64,000 nt of DNA from Zizania palustris (Eukaryota > Streptophyta > Magnoliopsida > Poales > Poaceae): contig JAAALK010000285.1 of NCBI GenBank assembly GCA_019279435.1, positions 32,448,500 to 32,512,499 on the forward strand, given 5' to 3'. The notes under the pieces are model-generated. The model searched no databases, was not told the DNA's origin, and saw nothing but the letters and a program-made list of their open reading frames with translations. Within the stretch, counting starts at the first letter, position 1; each line of letters opens with the position of its first letter. Below, piece by piece: positions 9,788 to 20,740 of this stretch. Made by a program: the position numbers and the translations under genes.

Positions 9788-12700
9788 TGTAACACCCCAG
9801 AAATTAAAAAGGAATAAAATAAAAAGAAAATAATATTTAAATCATTTTTGGATTTAATATTAAAGGAGAAATCACTAAAGAGCCTAAATAAAGCCAAACA
9901 GGGAGAAATACTCAAAATTTGGACCTGAAAATTTTATGAGATAAACTAGAGACCAAAATACAATTTTAGGAATTTTTACAAATTTTTATCAACAGTGATT
10001 CAACCCTTAATCAAATATTCAAATTTCTGGAATTATTTTAAATCAGAAATCAATTATAATCCTTAATGGGCCTCAACCCCGAAACTCCCTACAGCGGCCT
10101 TTTTGGCCCAGCCCACTTCCACCCACCCACTGACATGAGGGGCCCGCCTGTCGGCGCTCGCCTCCCCTCTCTCCTCCCGCCCGCGCCCCGCCTGGCCCCA
10201 CGCGTCAGCCACCTCGCGCCCTCTGACCGCCCGGCCCCGCCTGTCTGCCCTTTCCTTTTTCCCGTTCGCTCACTGACAGGTGGAGCCCACCTGTCAGGAT
10301 CTTCGTCTCCGATGGAAGGGGATCGCTCCCCTTCCTTCCCCGGCGATCTCTTTCTGTCTTCTCGCCGCCGGCCACCGGATCGCCTTGGATCCCCTCCGAT
10401 CACCTTCCCTGGTCGCCACCGCTCCCCTTCCATCTACGGCCGACGCGTTTTCGCGCTTAAGGAAGCTAGCCCGCGCTTTTGGAAGCCTCGCCGGAATTGG
10501 AAGGAGATCACCAGAGCTCTCGGGATCCTTCGGTTCCCTGCCATCCCGACGCCGGAAATCACCTATAAAAACCCCTCCGGTCGCCGCCCACATCCCACAC
10601 CACCTAGAGCCCTAACCGGAGCCCTCCAGAGCGCCTCGGCTGTTTTTGCGAGCTCCTCCCCTACTTCAACTCCGGCGAGCGATCGCCGTCGCCTCGGACC
10701 CCCGCCGCCCTAGCCACCACCACCGTCGAGTCCGTCGTCGACCGCCCCACCTCGGCATCCACTCCGTTGGTCGAGGACGCCACCAGATCGCCATCGCTGT
10801 CGACCTCCCGAACGCCCGGCTCGTCTACCCTCACCGCCGGCCGCCGTCCGTCGCCCTCCATCGTCACCGGAGGTATCATTGTGACCCCCATCACCTCCGC
10901 GTTCCATTTTTGGCCCTAGCTAAGTCCCTAGGCCCTCGCCGTCGCCGCCATAGCCGCACCCGAGCCCGCCGTCGCCGGAGACGAAGGGGAACTCGACCCC
11001 TTTACGGCGTGCCATGCCGGACGTGATTGAGGCCATCCGATCACGATCGGAGGGCCACGATTAAATCCCTTCGGGATTTAATCCGGGCCCTCGGATCTGA
11101 TCGAAGGGGTATCGTGCGATCGCGACCGTAGATCATGACTTAAAACGCTGGATCGATCCCGTGCGTCCACGTATAACCCTTCGCCATGTTTTAATCTGGG
11201 CCGTTGAAACTCATTTAAAATCCCCGCCTCGCATCTGGCCGCTGGATCCAGATCCAACGGTCCAGATCCGGTCGGTCCACGCGCATAGTCATGGGTTCAC
11301 GGTGAGCCTGGTCCACCGTGGACCAGGGACTGTTTTTAGTTTAAATAAAATCCAGAAAATTGATTTAAACTTTGAAAATTCATATCTTGCTCAATTTAAC
11401 TCCAAATTTCACCATTCAAATTTTGTTAGAACCAGAATATTATTCTCTACACATTAATGCCATAAAAACAGTATGTTTTTGTTACCCAAAATATTATTAA
11501 TAAATAAATGAATAAAAATCCCTTAGGGTTAAAATTAATAATACAGAAAATAAATTGGGAAAAATTCTAAAATATTAAACTTTACTGTTTTGTACAAAAC
11601 CTTGAAATATTAAATATTACTTCACATAATAAAACCTACAAATGTGTATGTTTAATATTTGGTGAATTTTATCTGTTTATTGAATGTATTGTTTATTTTC
11701 CGTATCGAGAAGACTACGAGTTCATCGAGGAGCAGGAGTTCTACCCCGAGGTTCCTCCATCCCCATTTGCTGAGCAAGGCAAGTCATCGACCACCTCTGT
11801 GGAAACAGTTGATCATAATTGAGCCCACGTTTTAATAACTTATCGCTATAACCCATAGGTTAATACTGCATTAGACAAATATTCAAGCCTTACACTTATA
11901 TTTATTAGATCCCTGTCCTTGTGTGCAAACCCAAGCCATGCTTATTGAGCCTTAACTCCTTGTCACTCTACTATAAATATATTAGCTAGTGCCCAATGTA
12001 CCGGCACAACTGCTATAGGTTAAAAAGAACGAGTCGTAGATAGCTGGATCCTGTATATGAATTTCCCTGTTATTCTCGACTCTGGACTCTGTTGGAGTTG
12101 GCTAGGTTATAAGTATGGTGGGTTCCGGGTGCAAGCTCGGGCACTGGTTTGTCGCACCCGGGGCACTATAAGGACCGGTCTGCGGGATCTGTTGCAAAGC
12201 ACTTCCGTACCAACCACAAGTCTAATGGGTAAGTCCTAACTGGAAGTATGGAATACTCCGGCTTGATGCACCATAGAGGAGGGGGCAAGGGGCTAGCCTG
12301 CGGGCGACTTGTACCGACGAGGCTCAAGGGGGGGTATGGTGGGGCTCCGATGCGTCGGGACACCATATGAAACCCATAAGAGGGTGCTATTGAGTCGGGG
12401 AGGACTATATGGAAGGTTTTGGCACGAGTTCCCGTGTGATGGGTCATCTCGTTACACTTCGGTGTAGGTGATGAGTGCGTGCCTTGTGGGTACAGTGGTA
12501 CATCTCTGATCAGAGTAAATCAATCTTTTCGAAAAGCCGAGCCCACGGTCAAGGGCGGGTTGTGTGACTACTCGCAGTTAGTCTACAATTGTTTGAATGT
12601 TCAAGTTATTCATGGCATGTAAGGACTGTTGAGCGAGGTGGGGCTGACTGTACCCCTCGAGTTAGAAGATGATGATACACATGCACATGTTTACTTTTCC

Positions 12701-13099
12701 GTACTAATAAATTGCTCTCATTTAAAGCTTTACAATTATGCTGCTTCCGCAAAATTAGCCACTATCTCCCTTGTTACTATCTTGCATTATATTTGCATTC
12801 GGTGGCTTGCTGAGTACATCTGTACTCACCCCGTTGACTTACAACATCAGAGCCAGTCTACTACGAGGAGGATGAAGGTCTGGAGTAGCGACCCAGTCAA
12901 GGCGAGACTGGAAGGAGGCGTTCATCTAGGACCCTTATTTTATTAGTTTCTCTTCACCTTTATTCACTTTTGTATTAATGCGGTCTACGAACCGTGAATG
13001 ATTGTCCGTATTGTACGTGGTCGCATGATGAACGTCTTGTTTTATTGATTTTCTATGGAATTTCAATAAAGTCCTAATTTATTAAATCGGGGCGCGACA
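9788..13099 (+). repeat. 3' LTR of the chromovirus (3312 bp)
   Basis: Direct repeat of 826-4136 with the same TG...CA ends. I count about 15 substitutions plus one short indel (near 11545). The TATA box equivalent is at 10564-10571 and the exon-like acidic frame is repeated at 11706-11822. Followed by the TSD acacc at 13100-13104. Confidence 0.95.
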
Positions 13100-13104
13100 A
13101 CACC

Positions 13105-13822
13105 TCGGGATAGAGCTAGGGTTTATCGAAAACCATATCCCGACCACTTTGATACCATTTCGTACCCTCACAGTTATAGAGTCCCGGACTTCACTAAATT
13201 TGATGGCGAGGGTAGTAAATCCACATTAGAACACATTAGTCAATTTTTAGCACAATGTGGTGAAGCTAGTAGGTCGGATGCATTGAAACTCAGGTTATTT
13301 TCCCCATCATTGTCTGGCACCGCATTCACATGGTTTTCGGCGCTCCCGCCGAACTCCGTCCAGACGTGGGCTCAGCTAGAACAAAAGTTCCATGATTATT
13401 TCTACACAGGCGAGACCGAACATAGGCTATCACACCTCACGGCAATTAAGCAAAAACCTAGTGAAAGTGTTTCTGAATACATCAAGTGCTTTAGAGACAC
13501 TAGGAATAAATGTTTTAGCCTGAACGTATCAGAAAGAGACCTCGCAGACCTCGCATTTAATGGCCTATGGGCAGAAATTAAGGAACAATTGGATAATCAG
13601 AATCTTCTAGATGTTAGCCAAGTCTTACAACAGGCTCTGGTCCAGGAAGGCCGAGCCAAAGATAGAAAATTCATTAGGACTTTAATAAACCAAGACCTAA
13701 ATTCCACACGATGGAGCACTCCGACGAGGGAGAATCCGAAGAGGAACAAGATTCGTCCGATATTTACACGGCCGAATGGACTTGGAGCGGGAAGTCTAAA
13801 CCCATCACCTGCTCTTCGGTGA
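13105..13822 (+). pseudogene. Tat-like gag, capsid core (continuation of the outer gag)
   Basis: Reading resumes just after the TSD. The text FDTISYPHSYRVPDFTKFDGE leads into a Retrotrans_gag-type core: HISQFLAQCGEAS, LFSPSLSGTAFTWFSALPP and RLSHLTAIKQKPSESVSEYI, all typical of gypsy capsid domains. The frame is good from about 13160 to 13720, then drifts into another frame and stops at 13820-13822. It joins biologically to 1-825, since removing the chromovirus and one TSD copy makes the two contiguous. It would form the virus-like particle shell. Confidence 0.85.
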
Positions 13823-14213
13823 TAAAATTAGATATTCATTTGACGTAACTAAGTGTGGTAAAATATTTGATTTCCTATTAAAAAATCAGCTTCTACGACT
13901 GACGAAAGGGCAAGTCATGCCATCTGCCGATGAATTGAAGAAACGTCCTTACTATAAGTGGCATGATTCACATTCTCACAACACTAATGATTGCAATGTT
14001 TTTCGTCGGCAGGTTCAATCGGTAATAGAAGAAGGACGATTGAAAATAGAAGCAAACCCAAAAATGAAATTGGACAGAGACCCCTTTCCCATGAACAACG
14101 TTGAGCTCAAGGGGAAGAAAGTATTGATTTGGCCAGAACAGGCCGAGTCGACTAAGGGGAAAGCGGTCATTGTAGGAGACGTTCGCGCATGCACTACTAC
14201 CAAGGAATCCTGA
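13823..14213 (+). pseudogene. Tat-like gag, zinc-knuckle-like C-terminus
   Basis: From 13917 the frame encodes YYKWHDSHSHNTNDCNVF, the position where this family usually has a Cys/His knuckle (C..H....H....C). Here the first Cys position reads Tyr, so the knuckle seems damaged. A basic tail follows and the frame ends at TGA 14211-14213. Right after this the sequence stops resembling plus-strand gag and becomes minus-strand leader, so 14213 is close to a rearrangement breakpoint. Confidence 0.65.
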
Positions 14214-15155
14214 GGTAGGAGTGTGGAAAGAAAATTTTAAACCACCATCTTTGACCAGGCACCACAGAAGGCCTAGAGGAGGAGTGTTCAGCCACGGGCT
14301 CTGGGACAGCCAAAACCCCCTGGAAGACTGAGCCCCGCGAGAGTTGAGTTCGGACCTCAAGGCCCGAACTCCTCTTCAGAGTGGGTACAACCTTCGGTAG
14401 GGTTCTGACCTCAGTGGCCGAACCCCCATCCGGATTGGTCCCATCCTCCGGCAGGGTTCGGACCTCAGTGGTCGAACCCTCCTCCATCTTGGCTCCAGCT
14501 TCCGGGAGGGTTCGGACCTCAGTGGATGAACCCACCTCCTACGAATGGGTTCCAACCCGTGGGAGGATTTGGACCTTAGTGGCCGGAGCCATCCCCTCCG
14601 AGCGGATTACAGCCTACGGATGGATTCGGCCTCTAATGGCCGGACCCGTCTCCACCATGGGCTAGCTTACCTCCGGCCTAGCAGGACCCTTCGCTGGTTT
14701 GGTCCGAGGTACCTTCGACATGGCTAAGCTTCCAACAGGCCAATGGGTTCAGTACCCAGTGGGCAAAGCCGCTAGAGCCTCCGATGCCACCGCCCTACTG
14801 CTGGATGATGGCTCCAACTTGGCATCCACCGCCAGAGAACTCCGGGCAGTGTCGAGCTACTAACACTCACATTCCTTCCAGTGTTCCCGAGTGGCAAGTA
14901 TGAGGTCTGGCGTAGGATGAGAGTATTATTCATCACCTGTCCATAGTAGCTGAAAACCGAACCTCGCAAGAAGGCACCGAAGGGGATGAATGTGAAGATG
15001 CCCCAGAGACCATAGTCATCAGGGTGGTGTTGACACGGAAACGTGCCCCCGCACTTGGGTCAGTTCGACGATCCAAAATTGCACGGATACTTAGGGACAA
15101 GCCTAAGCGTGATGTAGAACCTACGTCATGTTCCAACTACCCTTAGTCGTGATAA
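14214..15155 (-). other. Leader / gag 5' region of a minus-strand Tat-like element
   Basis: Read on the minus strand this follows a PBS-like motif and begins with leader sequence related to the first bases of the window (AAGTGCGGGGGCACG at about 15057). Short minus-strand frames (such as 14933-15136 and 14772-14969) are open but show no domain. It contains a minisatellite at 14345-14660. The stretch is truncated where it meets plus-strand gag at about 14213. Confidence 0.5.
14345..14660. repeat. Minisatellite of ~54-57 bp units, six copies
   Basis: Units begin GGACCTCAGTGGNCGAACCC at about 14351, 14407, 14460, 14513, 14570 and 14628. The 53-58-bp spacing is near a multiple of three, so both strands stay open: 18-residue repeats such as GRVRTSVVEPSS on the plus strand and STEVRTLPEAG on the minus strand. 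Confidence 0.75.
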
Positions 15156-15172
15156 GGGGGGTGGAGTCGCCA
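15156..15172 (-). other. PBS-like motif after the copy A LTR
   Basis: On the minus strand this reads TGGCGACTCCACCCCCC directly after the LTR. A similar TGGCGACTCC occurs at 36-45. Its position between an LTR and a leader suggests a primer-binding site. The matching tRNA was not determined. Confidence 0.5.
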
Positions 15173-16419
15173 GGCAACCAAATTACACAAAATAATCCAA
15201 TTAGCCGAAAGAGATAGATTAAAACAGAATAAAATCGACAAACCAGTCGGAGCCCGTCTAGTTCGAAGTCTGGTACGGAGGGGTCACCGAAGTATACCTT
15301 CGGTGTTTGACGCGAAGTGCTCCGTCGAAGGGTGCTTCGGCGTTCGGACTGATCCAGCCGAAGATGGACTCCAAACGGATCTGGTCGTGGTGATCACCTC
15401 CAAACAGCAGGGTTCGGCGTGAGATCTTCGATACAGCAGATTACGGGATAATGACGCGAGGGCCACGCGTAGGCGCAACTTCGTCCGATGCGGAGTATGG
15501 TCGTGGCGAAGCCTGTCGACGAAGTATGCTAGCGAAGCCTGTTGCCGGAGCCTGTAGTCCCGCCAAAGGGTGTCCTAGGGACCTCCGAAACCGATCTCTC
15601 AGCTCCGGACACCTCCGGCGAAGTAGCTCCGAACGTGCGAACCTGCAATGGAAGAGTGCGAAGTACTAATTCGGTGTGAGGTCCAAATTTTGCTAAGTGT
15701 TGCACTAGTAGCGAAGGTAGCAATCTATTACGCAGATTAGCGGATACTTCACAGGCGAAGTAACAAGGCGATAGCAATCTATTACGTAGATTAACAGATA
15801 CTTCACAAGCGAAGTAACAAGGATTACCACTGTTCCGTAGCGGCCGATGGAGGGCTTCCAGGCAAACCCACGAAGAGGTACAGGAAAATTAAAGTAAAGT
15901 AAATGCAATCAAAGCATGGGCATTGGTTTGGTTTGAGTTGGGGGGGCTTCTCACGCCGGCCTTGCCTCTCTATTTATAGGGGTTTAATTCCTAATCTAAT
16001 CTGCTATTAATTCGGCCAGATAGAGATAAAGATTGAGCTAGAAACGCATCCAATTCTATCTCTGCTGAAGTGGGCTTCGGCCAGGCCCGTCGAGGCCTGC
16101 TCCTTGTGCCGAATCTTCAGTAGCATGGGCTTCGACCAGGCCTGTCGAGGCTTGCTCCTCGGACAGAAGCTTCGGTAGCGTGGGCTTTGGACAGGCCCAT
16201 CGAGGCTTGCTCCTCGGGCCAAAGCTTCGATAGCGTGGGCCTCCGAAGGCTTCCCGGCCAAAGCCCATGGGCTGGCTAGAGGCTTTCGGAGCCCATAGCT
16301 CAATGGACTTCGGCCCTATAAGGCTTCGGATAGACCATGGACATGTGTATTTTCGGCCCAAATCATTAAAATTGATATTTTGACGATCTAGCCATTAATG
16401 CCATTTTTTGCTATCAACA
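15173..16419 (-). repeat. LTR of Tat-like copy A
   Basis: On the minus strand it starts TGTTGATAGCAAAAAATGGC at 16419, directly after a polypurine tract, and ends near 15173. The lower boundary is inferred from the PBS-like motif and lacks a canonical CA. A minus-strand TATA box (CCTATAAATAGAGAGG) lies at about 15966-15981. Near 15722-15835 a ~60-bp unit containing ACTTCACAGGCGAAGTAACAA is tandemly repeated. The LTR is related to the copy C LTR at 26350-26936. Confidence 0.7.
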
Positions 16420-16437
16420 CGTGCCCCTGCCTTTTAG
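16420..16437 (-). other. Polypurine tract of copy A
   Basis: The minus strand reads AAAGGCAGGGGCACG immediately before the LTR start. Copy B has the equivalent AAAATGCAGGGGCATG at 23211-23226. Confidence 0.75.
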
Positions 16438-16555
16438 TGAACTGAGTGAACTAAAAGCACAACGGGTTCAAGACGATACCATCCATATCAGCTTTCCAAC
16501 ATTTTTTATGATGTTTGCCACACACTTGGGAAATACCTTTTCAAGTACCTACCAT

Positions 16556-17603
16556 TTAGAGCCCTTCGAAACCGCCCTCCCTGCAGGGATTCCAACACGT
16601 AGGCGTTGTTGGAGCGATTTTGGCTATCTTAAAAGGACCTTCCCAACTAGGTGACCATTTACCAAACTTGGGACTCTTCGTGCCTAATGGTAAAATCGTT
16701 TTCCACACCAAGTCTCCTATCTGAAACGATTTTGGTTTAACCTTCTTATTGTAGGCTCTGGCTACTCTCTTCTTGTCCACTTCTATGGCTTCTAAAGACC
16801 TTAGTCTCTTATCGGTCACTTCCTCTAGATTATCCTTTAGAAGAGTTTCATACTCTTCGAATGATAAGCCATCTTGCTTTAACACTCTTAAGGAGCCAAG
16901 ATCTACCTCTACAGGTAGAACGGCCTCTTGTACATATACCAACTCATATGGACTGACCTTGGTAGCACCGTGCTTTGCAATTCTACAAGCCCATAGCGCC
17001 TCGAAAAGCACTTCATGCCACCTTTTAGGAAAATCTTCGATTTTCTTTTTAATGAGCTTAATCACGGTTTTATTACTAGACTCGGCCTGACCATTGGCCT
17101 GAGCATAGTAAGGTGAAGAGTTTATCAACATAATAACATAATATTCGGCGAAATCCCTTACTTCCCCAGAAACAAATGAACTACCTTGATCCGTAGTAAG
17201 AGTTTGGGGAATACCGAATCTATGTATGATATGTTTCAAAATAAAATCACGTAACTCATTGTGAGTCATGTTCTTGAGAGGTACGGCCTCGGTCCACTTA
17301 GTGAAGTAATCAGTTGCCATTAACACGAACCGATGCCCCTTTGAGGAAGGAGGGTGGATCTAGCCGATGAAGTCTAAACCCCAACCTCGAAATGGCCATG
17401 GCTTGACAAATAGGATTGAGTAATGAAGCTAGAGCCAACTGAATATTGCCAAACTTCTGGCATGCTTCACACCCTCTATAGTACTTGAAACAATCATCAG
17501 TCATAGTCGGCCAATAAAAACCCGCGCTTTTGAGCATCCAACTCATCTTTTGGGCCGACTGATGAGTGCCGCAAAGCCCCTCATGGACTTCTCCTGTAGC
17601 CAC
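16556..17603 (-). pseudogene. Tat-like copy A integrase (zinc module and D,D,E core)
   Basis: Two frames make up the integrase. 17310-17603 holds the HHCC-type zinc module (VHEGLCGTHQ ... GCEACQKFG). 16556-17326 holds the core (ATDYFTKW, TTDQGSSF, NGQAESSNK, giving D, D, E) and the C-terminal part (KSFQIGDLVWK, WEGPFKI). A frameshift separates the two, and another spoils the end after GPFKIAKIA. The protein is close to copy B at 22290-23115. Integrase inserts the cDNA into the host chromosome; this copy is broken but its core looks well kept. Confidence 0.87.
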
Positions 17604-17925
17604 CTAGGACTGCTCATGGTCTAAACACTTCAATAACACTCCATCGATGGTTCGGTGATACAACGTGTCGTCCATCAACACGAATTTGAACGCTTGTCGC
17701 CGAACCTTCCGATCAACCGTTTGGCTAGGGTTCCTCAAATACTAGACGATTGGGACTCTCCAATCGCCCTTACAGGATTTCAGAGGGTCTCGCTGGTCCT
17801 CCTTCTGAAAAAACTTCTAAGCTACTGACTTCGGGGTGCCTCCCGAGCCATTCCAGCTCTTGTCGAAGCCTGACTGGGGTGGCCATTCTGAGTGTGCTGG
17901 ACCGAAGTCCTCCGGAGGCTTCGGA

Positions 17926-18477
17926 CTATGAGGAGCCTTCTTCGTTCGGGAGGCTTCGGACCATGGGCTCTGGCGTGCCAGATCCCCTGGTCGGCAGAGC
18001 ACTCCGACCCAGGGGCTTCGGCGTGCGATGGCCTTTGGCGGTCTGAGGGATTCGACCTAGATCATGTGCCTGCTCACTGTTACTGTCTTCGGCAGTGAGG
18101 CTGAGCATCGGCTTCTCCAATACAGAAAATTTTCCTCTCCTGACTTGGTAGCCAGATGCTTTCTGAGCCAAATCATTGGCGACTGAATTGGCTTCTCTTG
18201 ACACGTGAAAGATTTTTAAGTCATCAAATGTGGAAACTATGTCTAGACATTTATCCAAGTAACTATTTAGCAAGCCATTAAAACATTGGGCACTTTTAGC
18301 TACTTGTTGCACCACTAACAAAGAATCACCGTATGCGTGAACATGTTTAGCGCCTACAGATTCTAGTAATTCAAGACCTAGTAACAAAGCTTCGTATTCG
18401 GCTTGGTTATTAGTGGAAGAAAATTCTAGACGGGCCGAGGTTTCGAAGCGGGCTCCATTAGGTGATATGAGAACCAC
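17926..18477 (-). pseudogene. Second (archaeal-like) RNase H domain of copy A
   Basis: The frame encodes STNNQAEYEALLLGLELL, HVHAYGDSLLVVQQV and VSREANSVANDLAQKAS, the motifs of an RVT_3-type RNase H. It lies between the conventional RNase H and integrase, as known for the Tat lineage, which carries two RNases H. The upstream part containing the first catalytic Asp lies in phase beyond a TAA near 18536-18541. 17604-17925 between it and the integrase is degraded linker or integrase N-terminus. Confidence 0.82.
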
Positions 18478-18537
18478 TCCAATGCCTTGGCCATTCTTGC
18501 AAGTCGAACCATCAAAATAGATTTTCCATGGTACTAC

Positions 18538-18900
18538 TTAAACTAGAGCAACAATATCACTCCAGCTAACATCTATGTGATGATCAACTATAAAGTTGGC
18601 AACGACAACACATGTGGTGGGGAGAAGATAATGGTGTAATTTAGTGCACGCATAGTAAAGTGATAAACACAATCGTTCCACAAACACGTACCTGGTTTCG
18701 GCGTCCAGCAGGCGGCGGCTCAAGAATGTGACGATGTACTCCTTCCCTTCTACCTCCTGGGTTAGCACGGCCCCAATCACACTATCTTCAGCAGCGACGT
18801 ATAGCTGGAACGGAATCCCGACTTTGGGTGCTCCCACCACTGGCGGTGATGACAAGCACTCCTTGATTTTTTGAAAGCATTTTGTTGGCTTGCCCCCCAA
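18538..18900 (-). pseudogene. First RNase H domain of copy A, with an internal deletion
   Basis: Encodes LYVAAEDSVIGAVLTQE, FLSRRLLDAETRY and VERLCLSLYYACTKLHHYLL, a reverse-transcriptase-associated RNase H. After TTCVVV it jumps to ANFIVDHH. Copies B and C have about 44 extra residues there, including TDVIKHMLQKP with a catalytic Asp. The deletion ends lie at a short GCCAA match, consistent with microhomology. This domain should be inactive. Confidence 0.85.
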
Positions 18901-20018
18901 CTGAACTCGGCTTCATTCTTTAGATGGAGTATGGGGACAAATGTATCAATCTTGCCAGACAAGTTGGATATAAAGCAACGCAAATAGTTCATCTTGCCTA
19001 GTAACTTTTGTACATCCCTTTTGCATGTCGGCGCTGGGATGTTTCTAATCTTCTCAAGTCTCTTAGGATCAATTTCTATGCCTCTCTCATGAATCATGAA
19101 ACCTAAGAACTTTCCCGCCGACACGCAAAAAGCACACTTGAGTGGGTTCATTTTTAACCCATGCTGTCGCATTCTATCAAAAGCAACTTTCAAATCGGCT
19201 AAATGGTTCCTCATGGTGTCCAATTTGATCACGACATCATCATTGTAAACTTCTAACATAACCCCTAGAAAGTCATAAAAGATTAAGTTCATAGCGCGTT
19301 GATATGTGGCGCCAGCATTTTTCAAACCAAAAGACATGACGACCCACTCAAATAAACCGACAAAACCAGGGCATCGAAAGGCAGTCTTATAGACGTCCTC
19401 TTCGGCCATAAAGATTTGATTATAACCAGCATTGCCATCAAGAAAACTTAGTACCTTGTGTCCTGAAGCGTCGTTGATTAGCATGTCGGCTATCGGCATT
19501 GGATACTCGTCCTTTGGAGTGGCTCTGTTCAGATCCCTGAAATCAATGCATACTCGTATCTTTCCGCTCCCTTTCTTCTCTACAGGCACAATGTTAGCAA
19601 CTCATTCCGCGTACCTGCATGGCCTAATAAATTCAGCCTTGAGTAGTCGCTCCACGTCTTCTTTAAATCGTTCATAGACGGCCGAATTAAAGCGGCGGGG
19701 AGGCTGCTTATAAGGCCTAAATCCGGACTTGATGGGCAGCCGATGCTCCACGAGCTCACGGCTTAGCCCTGGCATCTCGCTATACTCCCATCCGAAACAA
19801 TCGATATACGACCGAAGTAACTTTATTACTTTAGCCTTCTCATCAGGCTGTAAATGTTGGTTTACAAAAGTCGGCCTTGGGACGCTACCATCACCTATAT
19901 CGACTTCCTCCAAGGGATTGGCCGACGCAAAACCTTGTCCTAATTTCTCTACTTCGCTAAAGTCCCCGATGGCCTCGACAATACCGTATTTACTAGACCG
20001 ATATTGCTCCACACGAGA
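18777..20018 (-). pseudogene. Tat-like copy A reverse transcriptase
   Basis: Two in-phase frames, 19602-20012 and 18777-19589, are separated by one TGA at the Trp of the AEW motif seen in copy C, a G-to-A type change. The N-terminal part has FVNQHLQPDEKAKVIKLL and LPIKSGFRPYKQPPRR. The RT core has GSGKIRVCIDFRDLN, FLDGNAGYNQIFMAEED and FGLKNAGATYQRAMN. The catalytic box reads YNDD instead of the YIDD seen in B and C. The protease and gag are missing: at about 20018 the sequence abruptly meets copy B in opposite orientation. Confidence 0.88.
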
Positions 20019-20019
20019 T

Positions 20020-20740
20020 CCGCATCTACGTCGACTTCAGGGATTTGAACAAGGCCACCTCGAAAGATGAGTATCTCGTGCCAATAGCCGACATGTTGAT
20101 CAACGATGCCTCGGGACACAAGGTACTAAATTTTCTTGATGGCAACGCTTGTTATAATCAAATCTTTATGGCCGAAGAGGATGTTTTCAGGACGGCCTTT
20201 CGCTGCCCCGGTTTTGTTGGCTTGTTCGAGTGGGTCGTAATGATCTATGGTTTAAAGAATGCTTGCGCCACATATCAACATGCCATGAACTTAATCTTTC
20301 ATGACTTGCTAGGGGTTATGTTAGAGGTTTATATAGATGATGTTGTGGTCAAATCGGATGCTATGGGGAACCATCTAGCCGATTTGAGAGTCGCTTTAGA
20401 AAGAATGTGTCAGTATGGTTTAAAAATGAACCCACTCAAGTGTGCTTTTGGCGTGTCGGCGGGAAAGTTATTAGGATTCATAATCCATGAAAGAGGCATT
20501 GAAATCGATCCTAAGAGACTTGAGAAAATTAGAGGATCTTTAGCGCTGGCATGCAAGAAAGATATGCAGAAACTGCTAGGCAAGGTTAATTATTTGCGAC
20601 GCTTTATATCTAACTTGTCTGGCAAAATTGATGCTTTTGTCCTGATAATCCGGCTAAAAATGAAGCCGAGTTCACTTGGGGGCCAAGTCAGCAACGCGCC
20701 TTTGAGAGAATCAAAGAGTGCTTATCGACGCCACCGGTAG
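20020..20740 (+). pseudogene. Tat-like copy B reverse transcriptase, 5'-truncated
   Basis: Starts mid-domain at VDFRDLNKA with no upstream RT, protease or gag. It has FLDGNACYNQIFMAEED, the catalytic YIDD (VYIDDVVVKSD) and the thumb region (GYLG-equivalent KLLGFIIHERGIEIDPKRL, LLGKVNYLRRFISNL). The frame shifts near 20650, where KMKPSSLGGQ replaces the expected text. Copies A and B meet head to head here. Confidence 0.88.

Larger units (their letters stand above)
826..13099 (+). mobile_element. Full-length Ty3/gypsy chromovirus (Tekay/Del-like), 12.3 kb
   Basis: The element has two 3.3-kb LTRs with TG...CA ends, a 5-bp TSD, an initiator-Met-type PBS, an extra ORF before gag, a gag-protease-RT-RNase H-integrase-chromodomain order, and a polypurine tract. 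The order RT, RNase H, integrase and the C-terminal chromodomain-like segment mark a chromovirus; long LTRs point to the Tekay/Del clade. The LTRs differ at about 16 sites by my hand count (~0.5%), so the insertion is recent, about 0.2 Myr if the usual grass rate of 1.3e-8 per site per year applies. The pol frame has several lesions, so this copy looks non-autonomous. It sits inside the gag of an older Tat-like element. Confidence 0.93.
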
